This document shows positions 34,555-46,345 of a stretch of 64,000 bases of DNA, piece after piece. A program made the position numbers and the translations under genes. Origin of the DNA: Camellia lanceoleosa (Eukaryota > Streptophyta > Magnoliopsida > Ericales > Theaceae); the NCBI GenBank assembly GCA_025200525.1, contig CM045762.1, positions 122,018,979 through 122,082,978 of the forward strand, written 5' to 3'. Below the pieces are notes generated by a model. The model saw only the letters and a program-made list of their open reading frames with translations. It did not search any database and was not told the origin of the DNA. Positions within the stretch are counted from its first letter, which is position 1. Each line of letters begins with the position of its first letter.

Positions 34555-36652
34555 TCTTACACCCCCAAAAAAATATGATAAAACCAACTCATAAACGGAA
34601 GAATAATAGAAATAAGATACTTTCATTCATCAGAGTTCGTTTATAAAAATTAACACATGCAATATACATTCACAAATGTTCATCCTGAATCTACATCATG
34701 TGTTGCAATGCTAAGAGAATTAAAATTAAACATATAGTCATATGCCCTATAGGCTTACATCTTTCTAAGTCATTGCTTGGTTACACAAAAGTGAGCCTAG
34801 CTCAATACAATTTAAGCCCTTGGCTATACAAAAGAATATAACAAAATAAAGAAGCCCTTGCTCCCAAAAGTCCGTTCAAGCTATTGCCCTGACGGAAGCA
34901 TATCACCAGTACCTGAAAAAAAATGGTTTTCCCCAAATAAGGTGAGCCAAAGCCCAGTAGGAACAATCTAACACAATATATGAGATTTGACGAAGATATA
35001 AATACAATGTGCCTATACAATGTTGGTGACAAAATATCTACATTTTTATATAACCGTAAAACATCAAAGTTCATATTTCAATTAATTTTCCTTCAATCCA
35101 TTTCAAGTTCATTTATTCTTCTCAATTCATGAGTCAATTTCATTATCTTTCAATAACCCAACTGAGACTACAACTTAGTGGTTTTCCAATTCAATACACT
35201 ACCACACAAACACTTCAAATCTACCATTTTACAGAAATTTTATCCACGGGATCAGCACCCATGTATACACAAGATTTCAAGACTTTCACCCTAGACACTC
35301 CGGCTAACTTAATTTCAATGGGGTCCATCCCCTATCTCCTCCCAAACAATGGAGTACATCCCATTTTTTCCTTTCAAACAATCATACATATACAATGTAT
35401 ATAAATCATAGTCATATTCAATGACAACTAACAATAGATTAGTTTCAATTTTCTTAATCCTCATGCAATTTCTATAACAATCATAGATATCCTCCACCGA
35501 TAGCCCAACACAGAAATTTCTAAACAAAAATATTATTCAAATTTCCATGGGTGAGAGACAACACGTGTCCAACTCCACCATTTACATCAATAATCATCCA
35601 ATTTCACATTACCATTATCAATTTCAGTTATTTATACAAAAATAACAATTTGACCCATTTAGGGTAAAGCTTCCATTTTTCCAAATATCAACCCAAATGG
35701 CCCAAATCAAGTATTTGGCCACAATACCACCTCACATTCAACCCATAACCATTTATTTCACATTCACTTAGAAATTTATTTCACACCCAAACCCTAGGTT
35801 TGCTCAAACTACTCCCAAATCCCACCATTGTTACACAATGACAAATAACTACGCTAAAAATCATATGAAAGTGTAGAAAATCTCTACCTCAAAGAGAGAA
35901 GACGAGCCAAGCAAGAGTGAAACTTCAAAGATGCCCAAATCCAACTCTATTCAGATCAAAATGGAGATCTTGAGATGGTCTACCTTTTTATCAAAGGGAT
36001 TAGGGTAAGGAAATCACTAGAACTAGGTGAAAATGCAGAAAGAGAAAGTGTTTTAGAGAGAGAGGGTCTCAACTTTAGGTTTTAGGCAGAAAAGATATAA
36101 AAAAGTGATGTAAAAAGTCATTTTTGTGATATGATATACGCACAGTCTGCTTAAGCGCAAGAAGTGCCGCTCGAGCGTCAGACACAAAAAGTTGTTAAGC
36201 TCGAACGTAAGAAAGACCGCTCGAGTGCCAAGACACAATGAACAAGACGCTCACTGCTCAAGCGCAAGAAGTGATGCTCAAGTGTAAAAAACACACATCC
36301 AGTAGTTTTGCAGACAATAGACCAATGCTCGAGTGTAAAAAAGGCCGCTCGAGTGTCAGAAATGCCGCTTGAGCGTAGAAATCACTCTCACAGTAGTTTT
36401 GTAGACTTGTAAAAGTACTGAGTATTTGCAAAGCCCGTTTGAGCGTAGGAAGTGCCGCTCGAGCAGAGGGCCAAAATTTTGGGCAACACCAGGTTTGAAA
36501 AACAAGCGATTAACTTAGCCAAACACAACTACAACAACCCTAAAGCCAATTTCAAAGAGATACGAGGGAAGAGGGAGGTAAACAACAATATGAAAGCATT
36601 AAACCCGAGTTTGGAGTACCACAAGAGTTGGGTCAAAACTGGGATCGCTATA
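34555..36652 (-). mobile_element. Solo LTR of the gypsy family nested in another solo LTR
   Basis: Clearly homologous to 46475-48498 and less closely to 37958-39946, with the same minus orientation. The outer right end is again gctata (TATAGCGATCCC on the minus strand). The left end ttacaccccc corresponds to the family's TGTAAC.CCCC. A CTCGAGCG cluster is at 36130-36470. The flanks gttgg and gttac are not a convincing TSD. Confidence 0.75.
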
Positions 36653-37395
36653 GTTACCTGAGTGTCTAGGGTGAAAGACCGAAAATATGCGCGAAGGAGG
36701 TACCACGTGCCTTTCAGTTAGCTATCAGTAAAGTGGGTTTTTGGTAGTGCTAGTTATGCCTACTTGCAGACACCAACCTAGGGATTACCTAAGTCGTATT
36801 TACCGCCCCTTGAACCTGATTTAAAATTATTGAATTGTTGAAATTTCAAGATTTCTTGTGCATGATGGCTTTCAAATGATGAAAGTGCAACTTTCTTTTT
36901 AAAGCATAGCATGGCATGGCATGCGTATTTCATTCAATGAGCCTTGTATAAAATGTATATACTTTGTTAAGAAGTTTTTACTAGGCTTTGTGCTCACCCC
37001 TATGGGATGTTGTGCAGGTAAAGATGTGGTGATTTCGCCAAATTAAGGGCATGGATGAATATGTTGAGAGCACAAGGCTCTTGTTTTGTTGTGATTATAT
37101 TTGTTGGAAGCCAAGGGCTATATTTGTATGGGTTCGAGCAACCATTTTATGTAACCGAGCTTAAGCCTTGGACTTGTAGCCTTCAATGGCATTTATTTAT
37201 GTTTGATTAGATGTTCTACATGCTATCAATTCATGTACCATAGTCGTTGAATGTATATTCGCATGTGGAACTATTTTGTAAATCTCTTATATTTATGTAT
37301 GCAAGTGTCAGAGATTTATTTCAGTTTACTGTAAGGAGCAGTGGTTAGTGTACTTTTATTGTGTTTTTTTTTTTTTTTCCGGGCGTTACAACAAA

Positions 37396-37555
37396 GTTCT
37401 TCAGTCTCCACCAACTCCGGAGCAAATCTCGACAGGTTAGTAAACCATGCTTCAAACTGTACCAAAGGTGTAGTACCTTGGCACAACTCTATGAATTGTT
37501 TCCGTAATTCTTCCCATGTGAAAGAAGGGAAATTATCACTTCCTCGTCTAGGCAT
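37396..37555 (-). pseudogene. Gag N-terminal remnant, gypsy copy 1
   Basis: From the ATG at 37555: MPRRGSDNFPSFTWEELRKQ, then FIELCQGTTPLVQFEAWFTN and LSRFAPELVETEEL. Compared with gypsy copy 2, whose gag begins at 53482, most of the N-terminal ~100 residues are deleted between the start and FTWEE. The frame is then interrupted by the nested LTR. Confidence 0.8.
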
Positions 37556-37942
37556 CCTAGTAAGGGTAACCCAAAGATTAGCATAGTCACAAATGTGCCA
37601 AAGCCAAATTACTCAAGTCCTGGTACAATGGACAACCTTTAATCCACTCCACGTAGCCACCTAGTCACATAAACACGTATGAATTTCCTTCCTAGATAAT
37701 GACCGTCTTGCGGCGTTGCCAAAGTTCCAATTAGAAACTGTAGTGATCAAGTGCTCTTATAATAGGACTTCTAGAAACCCGTAGACCAAATCAACATCAT
37801 AGGAGTGAAATCCCATACCCATATAATCACATAAGCATGTTATCACATAGCATACAACACATACTAACGTCTCTATTAAGCGAGACAAACCCATTGTGGT
37901 AATAACCACATTTCACGTATCCAAAGTATTCAAACCCGGTAT

Positions 37943-37954
37943 GCTCTGATACCA
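37943..37954 (-). other. Primer-binding site of gypsy copy 1
   Basis: gctctgatacca, the reverse complement of TGGTATCAGAGC (initiator-Met tRNA), three bases from the LTR end at 37958. Confidence 0.9.
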
Positions 37955-37957
37955 AGT

Positions 37958-39946
37958 TGTAACGCCCCAAAATAAATACGATAAACCCATCATAAATGGT
38001 AGTATAAGTGAAACATCATACTTTCATTAATCAGAGTTTAATATACATTCATAACAAAATGAAAGTTACACAGATAGTCATATACCTGGATGGCTTGCAA
38101 CTTTCCAAGCCACTGTTTGGGTACAACAAAGGTGAGTCATAAACTCAATACAAATAAAGCCCTAGACTTGTACAAATAAGAAATACAAAATACAGGCAAA
38201 ATAAACAAGATGAGCCTTCAGCTCCACAACCCTCCCAAGCTAAGTCCTAGGCGGAGGTATATCACCAACACCTGAAAATGGTTTTCCCATATAGGGTGAG
38301 CCAAGGCCAAGTAAAAATAATCCAGTACAACATATGAAACTTAATGAAGATAAAAGGGTGATATACAATTACAATGTCATTGATAAATCGTTTCATAATT
38401 TTTTTGCAAGCCAAGCAGTACTAACTGTATTATTTCAATTCATAACATCGGTTCCGTTTCATTCAGACAATCAAACTGAGAATACAAATCAATAGGTCTC
38501 TACCAATACTACTATCATACAATCACTTCTATTTGCCATTTTATAGATCTCTAGTCCATGGGAATCGGAACCTATATATATACATACGTGCGGTTTTTGG
38601 GACTTTCACTCTGAACACACAGGCCAACTTAATTCAATAGAGTACATCCACTATTTTCTCCCAAACATAGAGTACATCCCCTTTCTCCTCCCAACATCAT
38701 ACATATACAATGTATTTAAAGACATAATCATATGCAATGACAATGGATGAGAAATTAGTTTCAATTTACCTAATCCTTATGCAATTTCTACAATAATCAT
38801 AGCTATCTTCCACCAATAGTCCAAAACAAATATTTCTAAACAGATATACAACCTCAAGACAGATGAATTAGGCAAATTCCATGGGTGAGTGACAATACAT
38901 ATCCAATTCCACAATTTATATAATCAACCGTCTAATTCTACATTTCCAATATCCATTTCCATTGATTTATACAAAATAAATCTTTGAGACATTTTAGGGC
39001 AAACTTATCCTTTTTCAAAATTCAACCCAAGTATCAAAATCAACCATTTTGTTACCTCACAACCTCATAACGACTTCCATAACCATTTTCAATGCTCTCA
39101 TTTGGAAACCCCTCTTTTGAATTTAAAACAAAATCCTAGGTTTGTTCAAAATCTCCCAAATTCACAAAGATGTTTATACAAAACAGATAACAAAGTTAAG
39201 AGTCATATAGGAGTATAGAAAATCCCTACCTCAAGTTTAGAAGATGAGCAAAACAAGGAAGAAACTTCAAAGATGCCGAAACCAGGCTTTGTTCGGACCA
39301 AAGTGAAGCTCTTGAGAGGCTCTACCTTTTTCCCAAAGACACTAGGGCAAAGAAACCAACAGATCAAGGTGAAAATGTAGAGAGATAGAAACTCTAGATC
39401 AAGGGTTTTTAGAAAGTTTAGAGAGAGATTGAAAGTGAAAAAGTGATGTAAAAGGTCACTTTCATGAACTAATATACGCACAGTCCGCTCGAGTACAAGA
39501 AGTGACGCTCGAGCGTCAGACACAATAAGTTGTTCCGCTTGAGAGCAAGAAATTACGCTCGAGCGCAGAATGTACACTCCCAAAAGTTTTGCAGACAACA
39601 GACCAACAGTCTAGTGTAAGAAAGACCGCTCGAGCTGAGCCTGCTAGAGCGCAGAAAGAACTGCTCTAACGTAGAATACACTCTCCCAATAGTTTTGCAG
39701 ACCTGCAAAAGTACTGAGAGTTTGCAAATACCGCTCAAGCACAAGAAGTGTCGCTCAAGCGGATGAGCAAAAACCTAGGCAATAAAAGTTTGAAAACTAA
39801 GTAATCAACCTGCCCCAAACGCAACCACCACAATTCAATAGCCAAAATTAAGGAGATATAAGGGAAGTAAGATGCTAACAACAATATGAAACCACGAGCC
39901 TGAGTCCAAGATGCAAAAGGGTCGGGTTAAAATCGGAATCACTATA
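37958..39946 (-). mobile_element. 5' LTR of gypsy copy 1
   Basis: It starts TGTAACGCCCC on the plus strand next to the PBS and ends CACTATA. In element sense the LTR runs from TATAGTGATTCC to GTTACA, so its ends are TA...CA, not TG...CA. A CTCGAGCG cluster is at 39480-39770. Its outer end is joined directly to the palindromic repeat at 39947. Confidence 0.85.
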
Positions 39947-41693
39947 TAGAAAAGCTCAAAAATTTTCTTAATGAATTTTCCTCACGTTTTCTCATACAAT
40001 TAAAAAATCCCTTCTTAATTTTTATTATCTCTTAAAATGGTCAAAAAGCCATTTTAAAATGGGAAAATTAGTAAAACATCCCTCGTAAACTTTGAAAATT
40101 AAGAGAGATCCAATATGTATTTTTTATTAGCTAAAGTCCCTTGATGAAACTTCTCTATGATCAAACCAGAGAAATTTCAAAATTTCTTTGTGAAATTAGA
40201 GAAATTTCTCTATGTCGGGACTAAATTTTTATTTATCGATTTTTTTTTGTGAAAATGTTAAGAGAAATGGAGGACTTATTGTTTCACAGCAATAGTGTCG
40301 TGGATGAAGAAACAAGAATTTAAGACTTCTCCGGTGACTTTTTCTTGGCATTTCACGTTCCCGCCATCGATGGAACAGTACATTTCATCGAGAAGATTGG
40401 AAGAGAATGATGGGTTTCGAGGATTTTTTTTCAGTCTATCTTCTCTGAATGATTTATGGCTACTGTACATTTCTTCTTTGTACATATATGTATTTTTGTG
40501 CATGTCCCATATATATCAGTTTCTTAAATAATAAAGAAAAAAAAAAAGAGAGAAAGACAAGACTAGTAGAGAGGGGATCGAATGATGAACAGAGAGAAAA
40601 AACATATCTTTCTCTTTACAAAACACCAATCTCCCAAATCTTTTTCTCTTGTTTTGCTTGTTCTCTCTGTTCATCAGTTGATCCCTTCTGTACTAGTCTT
40701 GTCTTTTTCTTTTTCATTTTTTCTTTGTTATTTAAGAAACTGATATATATACTGGACATGCACAAAAATACATATATGTACAAAGAAGAAATGTACAATA
40801 GTCATAAATCATTGAAAGAAGATAGATTGAAAAGAAATCCTTGAAACCCATCATTCTCTTCCAATCTTCTCAATGAAATGTACCATTCCATCGATGACGA
40901 GAAATGAGAAATGCCAAGAAAAAGTCATCGGAGAAGTCTTCAATTCTTGTTTCTTTGTCCTCGACATTACTGCGGTGAAAAAATAAGACCTCGATTTCCC
41001 TCAAAACTCAATGTCGGAGGATGAGATTGAGAGCACATCGGAACTAGAATTCGAAGAACTTGAAGAGGATTTGAAGAATAGAGCATTAGTGTCGCGATTT
41101 GAGCCCCAATTGGCATCGTCGACCAGAAACCTTGTCGTGAACTTTCTTTTCCATCTAGTTCTCGAGGAGACATGCTCGGTGGAGGATCACCATGTCTTCG
41201 TCGTCGACACTGCTACCATGACTTTGTTATCCCTCAAGAAACAAAGATAGGAAAATAGAATCAAGATATACTAACGTGTTTCGAATTATTTAATTTAAAA
41301 ACAAATATGATTTTTTAAATTAACTTCAAAATGTTATTGATTCAAGTCATGGAATGAGATTAATTTCATGTTCTTAGCAAAGCTTAAAAATTTTCTCAAT
41401 GAATTATCATCACGTTTTCTCATACAATTAAAAAATTCGTTCTTAATTTTTATTATCTCTTAAAATGGTCAAAAAGCCATTTTAAAATGTGAAAATTAGT
41501 AAAACATCCCTCTCCAACTTTGAATAGTAGTAGAGATCCAATATGTATTTTTATTAGCTAAAGTCCCTCGATGAAACTTCTCTATGATCATACCAGAGAA
41601 ATTTCAAAATTTCTATGTGAAATCAGATAAATTTCTCTATGTTGGGTCGAAATTTTTCTTTATCGAATTTTTTTCTGTAAAAATGTTAAGGGA
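39947..41693. repeat. Palindrome-plus-spacer repeat, isolated copy
   Basis: Same family as the 54131-62601 array. Order: partial spacer (A part, 39947-40259), palindrome H (40260-41002, centre about 40605-40615), full spacer S in forward orientation (C part 41003-41255, A part about 41270-41693). In the C part the plus strand keeps an open frame of 79 codons from ATG 41011 (MSEDEIEST...LSLKKQR); other copies have GTG at this ATG. The right edge falls at ggga/cccc near 41693. Confidence 0.85.
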
Positions 41694-42520
41694 CCCCAAC
41701 TACTATAAAAATATTATATGTCTTTTATCTTATAAAATTTTAATGGGAAAAATCGAACAAATATTGAACAGATACATATAAATTTGAATAGATAGAAAAT
41801 AATTTGAACATATAGATATAAATTAAAATAGATAATCAACAAAAAGTCAAAACAAATAAAAAAAAATCAACAGATAAATTAAGGGATAAAATTAAAAATA
41901 AAATATCCTTCCAGTAAACAAAATGACTTCTCACCAAATTATTTCACAAAGGGTGGACATTTCACCAGTAAAAAATATCCACTGGACCTAATGGCAGATA
42001 CTTTCCGTATCTTGGACTTTTTAATAATTTTTTCTAATTGTTTTTTACTTGGGAAACTCCTTGAGTGTATGATTTATTAAATATTATTTTTTATTAGAAA
42101 ACTCCTTGTTTGTTTGATTGTAAGGAAGGAATGATTTTAGGAATGAAAAATGCATAGTGTGATTTATCAATTATTTTTTTAAATTGAAAAATCAAGAAAT
42201 TTAGATTGAGCACTTGGGAGCTCTCTTATTTCTTCTCACTAAAAATCCTATTTTGCTTAGATAATATATAGATTTTTTTTTTTTTAAAAAAAATTATTGA
42301 AATCAATTCCTTTTGTTTTTGAACAAGTATGGAAATCAATTTCTTAAATCATGTGTATTTTATTAGGTATCAAATTTTGAAATTTGAATTTCTAAATCAT
42401 AGGTGAATATTCATTAAGTGCTTTGTTAACTATGATTTAAATTTTAAATTTCAATTTTTAGTAGCCAATTAATGTTTTCTTTTATAAAAAATAGCCAAAA
42501 ATCAACATATACTACAACAT
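41694..42520. other. A+T-rich non-coding
   Basis: No coding region, RNA gene or clear repeat recognised; it contains poly(A)/(T) tracts near 42271-42300. Confidence 0.45.
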
Positions 42521-42880
42521 ATAAGACTTTTGGAAACCAATTATTTTGGTCGCTAAAACTATTATTTTGGTCTCTAAATGATTTTTTTGACAAAATTAAT
42601 TTCGTCACTAAAAAAGTCACTAGAAGTGTTGCCAGAAAAGTCTTTAGCGACGAATTTTTGAAAATGACAATTAGCGACCAATTTTATATTATCACAAAAT
42701 GTTTGATTTTACAGGACTAAATATTTGGTTGCTAATACTTTGTCATAAAATGTCCTAATTTCGTCACGAAAAACAAAATAATGACATTTTTAACGACAAT
42801 GATATTTGGTTGCTAAAAGACATAACTTTCTCTACTACACATTTTCGTCGTTAAAAATCAAAGTTGAGAATTTTGTAATC
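42521..42880. repeat. Degenerate TTAGCGACGAA/TTCGTCGCTAA repeats (CACTA-like subterminal)
   Basis: tttggtcgctaaaac, tttcgtcactaaa, agcgacgaattttt, tagcgaccaat, ggttgctaa, tttcgtcacg, aacgacaatg, ggttgctaaa and tttcgtcgttaaa occur in both orientations over 350 bp, ending near ctactacac. Such arrays are typical of the subterminal regions of plant CACTA (En/Spm) elements. No transposase or intact CACTA terminus is visible. Confidence 0.5.
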
Positions 42881-43129
42881 ATTTAATCTCATTGCTAAAA
42901 ATGCACAAAATTAAACGTCATCCAATCATATTAAAAAAAATTGACATCCACGCATCAAAGGCACTCTATTCCCAAACCATAATGAGTATATAGAAGGTAA
43001 TATTTTACAAAAATTAAAACTAAAAGTTTCCAAATTCAAATCAAAGTAGTAACAGTTCAAATGAAGAATAGCAACAGTTTCTTCAAAAAGAATCTCTAAA
43101 AAAGCATTTTCTCAACATCAATATTAGGC

Positions 43130-43200
43130 TTTGTATCAGACAACCTTGACACAAGGGGCTTCAAGCTGTATTTAGGTGTGGCACCCTTTGGACATCCTTG
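43130..43200 (-). pseudogene. PGK: Phosphoglycerate kinase exon fragment
   Basis: The minus strand gives GCPKGATPKYSLKPLVSRLS. The plant phosphoglycerate kinase segment after the N-terminal substrate-binding loop reads GRPKG.TPKYSLKPLV.RLS, so at least 17 of 20 residues agree. The flanks do not continue the protein, and no other exon of PGK is seen. PGK makes ATP from 1,3-bisphosphoglycerate in glycolysis; this piece is a non-functional fragment, either a remnant of a duplicated gene or a piece picked up by a transposon. Confidence 0.65.
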
Positions 43201-43478
43201 CAACCCAAAATTCAAAAAGAAGAATAAAATAATAAGAATCAACTAAAAATAACCTCATTAAATAATCAATAGTCATTTATAATCAAATAAGTTACAAATA
43301 ATGGAAAAGCACGTTATCTCAGAACAAGCTATCTCTAATTTATGGGATCAATTGTTTTGTGACATAATAAATTAACAATCATACATGAACCTCCACCAAG
43401 GGAGATTTGTATATACGTCTTTCTCTCTCGTTTACAAGGGGAGAGACAATAAATATTGGAGGGTGACAAGGGTGATTC

Positions 43479-44390
43479 TTTGAAACTAGGGGTGGGCGTG
43501 GGTCGGTTGCGGCCACGGAACCTCCAATCCGCCATCCATCCGCCAAATTGGCGGATTGGAGAAAATCAATCTGCATCCGTCTACCAATCCGGCGGATATG
43601 GATTGAGCGGATTGGCGGTTTGGTGGATAGATGCGAATCGGTTTGGCGATTCAAAGTTTTATAAATTTTCAACATAATTCAACTTGTGCACTTCCTCAAA
43701 AAAAAGAAGAAAGTATTACAGTCAATGACTTAAAAAAATATTACAATTATTACATGCCTCATTCAAAGCAAGAAAGTTTGAAACTTTAGAATATCACAAT
43801 CATTGCATGCCTCATTCACACATTACAATCACATCATACCTCATCCACATAAAGTATTACAATCTGTGGTTCTTAAAATATAAAAATAATTCAAACCACT
43901 AAACCATGAACAGAGCAATAGTAGAGATTGTATGTCTCTGTATTGTTACATCTATATCTGTTTTTGAAAACAAAAACCAACCAGCATGTATCATATTTTT
44001 TATTTATTATTTTTCGAGATAGATTTAAAAACAAAAAAAATATAGATAAATAATACGTCTATTTTTTTCAATTCAAAAAAGATATTCAAGTTGAAAACTT
44101 TTTTTCAACAGAATATTTAAACTCTTTTTTAATTGAAAACACAAACAGAATATTTAAACAAATTGAAAACACAAAGTCTTATAAATTACTAGGGGTGCTC
44201 GCGATTTGGCGGTTCGATTACGGTCAATGGAATCTCAAATCCGCCATCCGTCCACCAAATTGGCGGATTGTAGAAAATCAATCCGCAACCATCCGCTTGT
44301 CATCACGCATCCGTCCAAAATGCGGCGGATTGGTTCGGTTCGGTCGGTTTTGGCGGATTGGTATATCTGTTGTCCGCCCCTATTTGAAAT
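43479..44390. mobile_element. Non-autonomous hAT-like element with 8-bp TSD
   Basis: The element is 43487-44382. The left end is TAGGGGTGGGCG, and the right end reverse-complemented is TAGGGGCGGACA. Flanks are tttgaaac (43479-43486) and tttgaaat (44383-44390), seven of eight bases alike, as expected for hAT target duplications. Both ends carry a direct, G+C-richer block of about 160 bp dense in GGCGGATTGG/CCAATCCGCC (43500-43645 and 44200-44365); the interior is A+T-rich with tattacaat phrases and no transposase. The overlapping 60- to 98-codon frames at the two ends are compositional. Confidence 0.75.
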
Positions 44391-44829
44391 CTATTGAAGG
44401 AAGGGATCCAAATGATCCAAATCTTGCAGGGCCATTATGAGCCCTGCTGCTTCTACCGTAGTATTGATTTTGATGCTGAGCAACAAAAAGAAGAGTCTCC
44501 ATAGGAAATTTATCAGCAACGAGATGATTACTCGATCCAGTTAAGCCAATTCTAAAACATTGACATTCAAGATTTATACTAAACTCTAAAAATACCTCTG
44601 GATCTTCTCCATAACCACCAAAAACTAAGCAGATTTGCATTGATTTCAGTAAATCCAAACCATACGTCAAGCATATATGTAGATCGACAAGAACCGGCCA
44701 AACAAGTTGCCCTTGATCTCTTCAAAGCAGCACTCGTTGATTCAACGATCATATCTATACAAAAACAAAACAGATTAGCACATAACCAATCTTGATATAT
44801 CAAACTAATAGATGGATCAGAAAAATGAC
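44391..44829 (-). other. Unassigned segment with open minus-strand frames
   Basis: Minus-strand frames of 74 codons (44579-44803) and 96 codons (44380-44670) overlap. They lie where the next exon of the PGI pseudogene would be expected, but neither resembles PGI. A stretch including ADKFPMETLLFVAQHQNQYY looks protein-like. I do not recognise it. Confidence 0.3.
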
Positions 44830-44965
44830 CTGTAACATACCAAATGGGTAGTCACCGCATGTGACCCCTGGTTCAAGCTTCCAATCATGGCCAGGGGGTC
44901 TATCACGCAGGACTTCAATGAACGTCACAAAGTTGTGCATGCCCTCCCTCAGTTGTTGGATTTAG
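44830..44965 (-). pseudogene. PGI: PGI pseudogene exon (LREGMHNF...GMLQ)
   Basis: Acceptor tacag above 44965. The sequence starts with a stop where Tyr is expected, then [40 protein letters not shown] and GMLQ, with donor gtcat below 44830. The match to plant PGI is almost residue for residue. Confidence 0.92.
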
Positions 44966-45049
44966 CTGTAGAAAATAAATGGAAGATTTAAATATGGTCT
45001 ACATCTATAGGTATATGATATAAGGTACTACATGAGAACAAAAGCTCAC

Positions 45050-45102
45050 GCATGCTAATTCGTGCTCCCTTTATTTCCATAAACAGTAAGTCCATGATTC
45101 AC
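45050..45102 (-). pseudogene. PGI: PGI pseudogene exon (VNHGLTVYGNKGST)
   Basis: Acceptor tatag above 45102; VNHGLTVYGNKGSTN then a stop then HA, where PGI has GSTDQHA; donor gtgag below 45050. The GSTDQH stretch is part of the conserved PGI active-site region, so the stop is disabling. Confidence 0.88.
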
Positions 45103-46135
45103 CTATAGAGGTCAAGAAAAAAGCAAAAGAGAAAAAAAAAAAAAAAAGGCTAGCATAAGTGATCAAAATAAACATCGACACATAGTAAAAGCAGGGCCTT
45201 GGGCAACCAACACGTCCTTGCCTAGGCTAGACATGGTATTTTAAATATCATGCTCGATTAACTATTGAAGCTTTAATAGCTAGTTGATAACTTCAAATTC
45301 CAAAAAAAAATAACCTAAATTTTATTCTAGCATGATTACCAAAGGTGCTATTTAGCATTGACAAAAATTAAAGGCGTATATAACAGGAGATTTATCTTGT
45401 CTATTGTAGACAGGGATAGTCATGTCTTAAATCATTATATGTAGGTAATAGAATTTGGTTAATGGATAAAGGTGCACCATCCATCTACATCAAAATGTCT
45501 ACACATTGGAAATGCAGGATCAAATGCCATTTTAACAATTAGGAAATCAAAATCCAATATTTCCAATTCCTTATTGATGGATGGGGAATAGAATACGGAA
45601 ATAAGAAACAAGATTTCTAATAGATACGAAGTCATCAAATTTTGCTTTCTAGTGAGGGCAAAATTGAAGAAAATTGCTATTTAAATGAAAATCTTGGACA
45701 GGGCTAAGAAAAAGACATGAAGTACAAAGTCGTTAGAAAATTTGTTATTACAATTTACATGCCATCTGCCTAACTAGATGCAACAATGCTAACATGTTAT
45801 AAGAGTCCTTCCTAAAAACCAAAATATTTAAAAATTGCCTCCAAATAAAGATAAAAGGAATATTTCCTCAAACAAAATTCCTGCTCCATTCAGTTGTTTC
45901 CTCCTGAACCACTTCCACGTTGACACTCTATAGTGTGACAAAAATATATGGCCATCTGAAATACGTAGCCATAGTCTCACATCACACCTTTTTTGTAGTT
46001 GCCAGAGGTGTCACAAATTCAAAATGCTTCATTGGTAAACAATACTAATGCTAATTAAATAGATAATGATATTTTAGGACATCACATTTGTTCCGTGTTC
46101 AAACAAGAAGAGTTGGCAAAGATGGTTGAACATAC

Positions 46136-46245
46136 CTGATTACCATCTAGGTCAAACTCCTTCCCAAGTGATTCCATGACCAACTGTTGCAAATACCTAC
46201 TAAATAATAATAGGCTATCCTTGTAAGGAAGATCAACCATATCAT
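46136..46245 (-). pseudogene. PGI: PGI pseudogene exon ([16 protein letters not shown])
   Basis: [20 protein letters not shown] followed by [16 protein letters not shown] and donor gtatg. The acceptor side (ccacatg) lacks AG, so it would not splice normally. Confidence 0.9.
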
Positions 46246-46345
46246 GTGGAAAAACAAAGAAACCAAAGCATAAATATTTATGACTGAAACTAAAACATAA
46301 CATAGGTAGAAATGAGGCTGAGAAAAAGACAAAGTGAAGCAAAAC

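Larger units (their letters stand above)
33107..37390 (+). mobile_element. Solo LTR nested in gypsy gag; TSD ACGAA/ACAAA
   Basis: It starts TGTAATGGCCGAG at 33107 and ends GGGCGTTACA at 37390. The left flank is acgaa (33102-33106) and the right flank acaaa (37391-37395); the single difference is a CpG-to-CpA change, and removing the insert with one acgaa restores the gag reading EELRC. It reads plus. A cluster of GCACGTGCGG palindromes is at 33355-33545. Only LTR-type sequence is present, so it is a solo LTR of about 2.2 kb once the nested 2.1-kb LTR at 34555-36652 is subtracted. Confidence 0.78.
26976..39946 (-). mobile_element. Ty3/gypsy chromovirus copy 1 with nested insertions
   Basis: Two closely similar ~1.98-kb LTRs in the same orientation (26976-28955 and 37958-39946) bound an internal region with PBS at 37943-37954 and a PPT next to 28955. 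The element reads on the minus strand. Internally there are a gag start and part of gag (37555-37396), gag C-terminus with two zinc knuckles (33106 to about 32345), an ORF-less stretch (32300-29331), and the last residues of integrase (about 29330-29240). RT, RNase H and most of integrase are missing. Gag is split by a solo LTR (33107-37390), itself split by a solo LTR of this element's own family (34555-36652). A TSD for the whole element is not found; the left terminus is degraded. Confidence 0.85.

Noticed and set aside
34500..36700. TSD gttgg/gttac around the innermost LTR
   Set aside because: Only three of five bases agree, so the TSD is not claimed although the LTR itself is clear.
40276..40844. 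Several 60-131-codon frames in the palindromic unit on both strands
   Set aside because: Inverted-repeat DNA gives mirrored frames on both strands; without consensus analysis they cannot be called genes.
43335..43677. Arg/Pro-rich frames at the left end of the hAT-like element
   Set aside because: They translate the GGCGGATTGG repeats and cross the element boundary.
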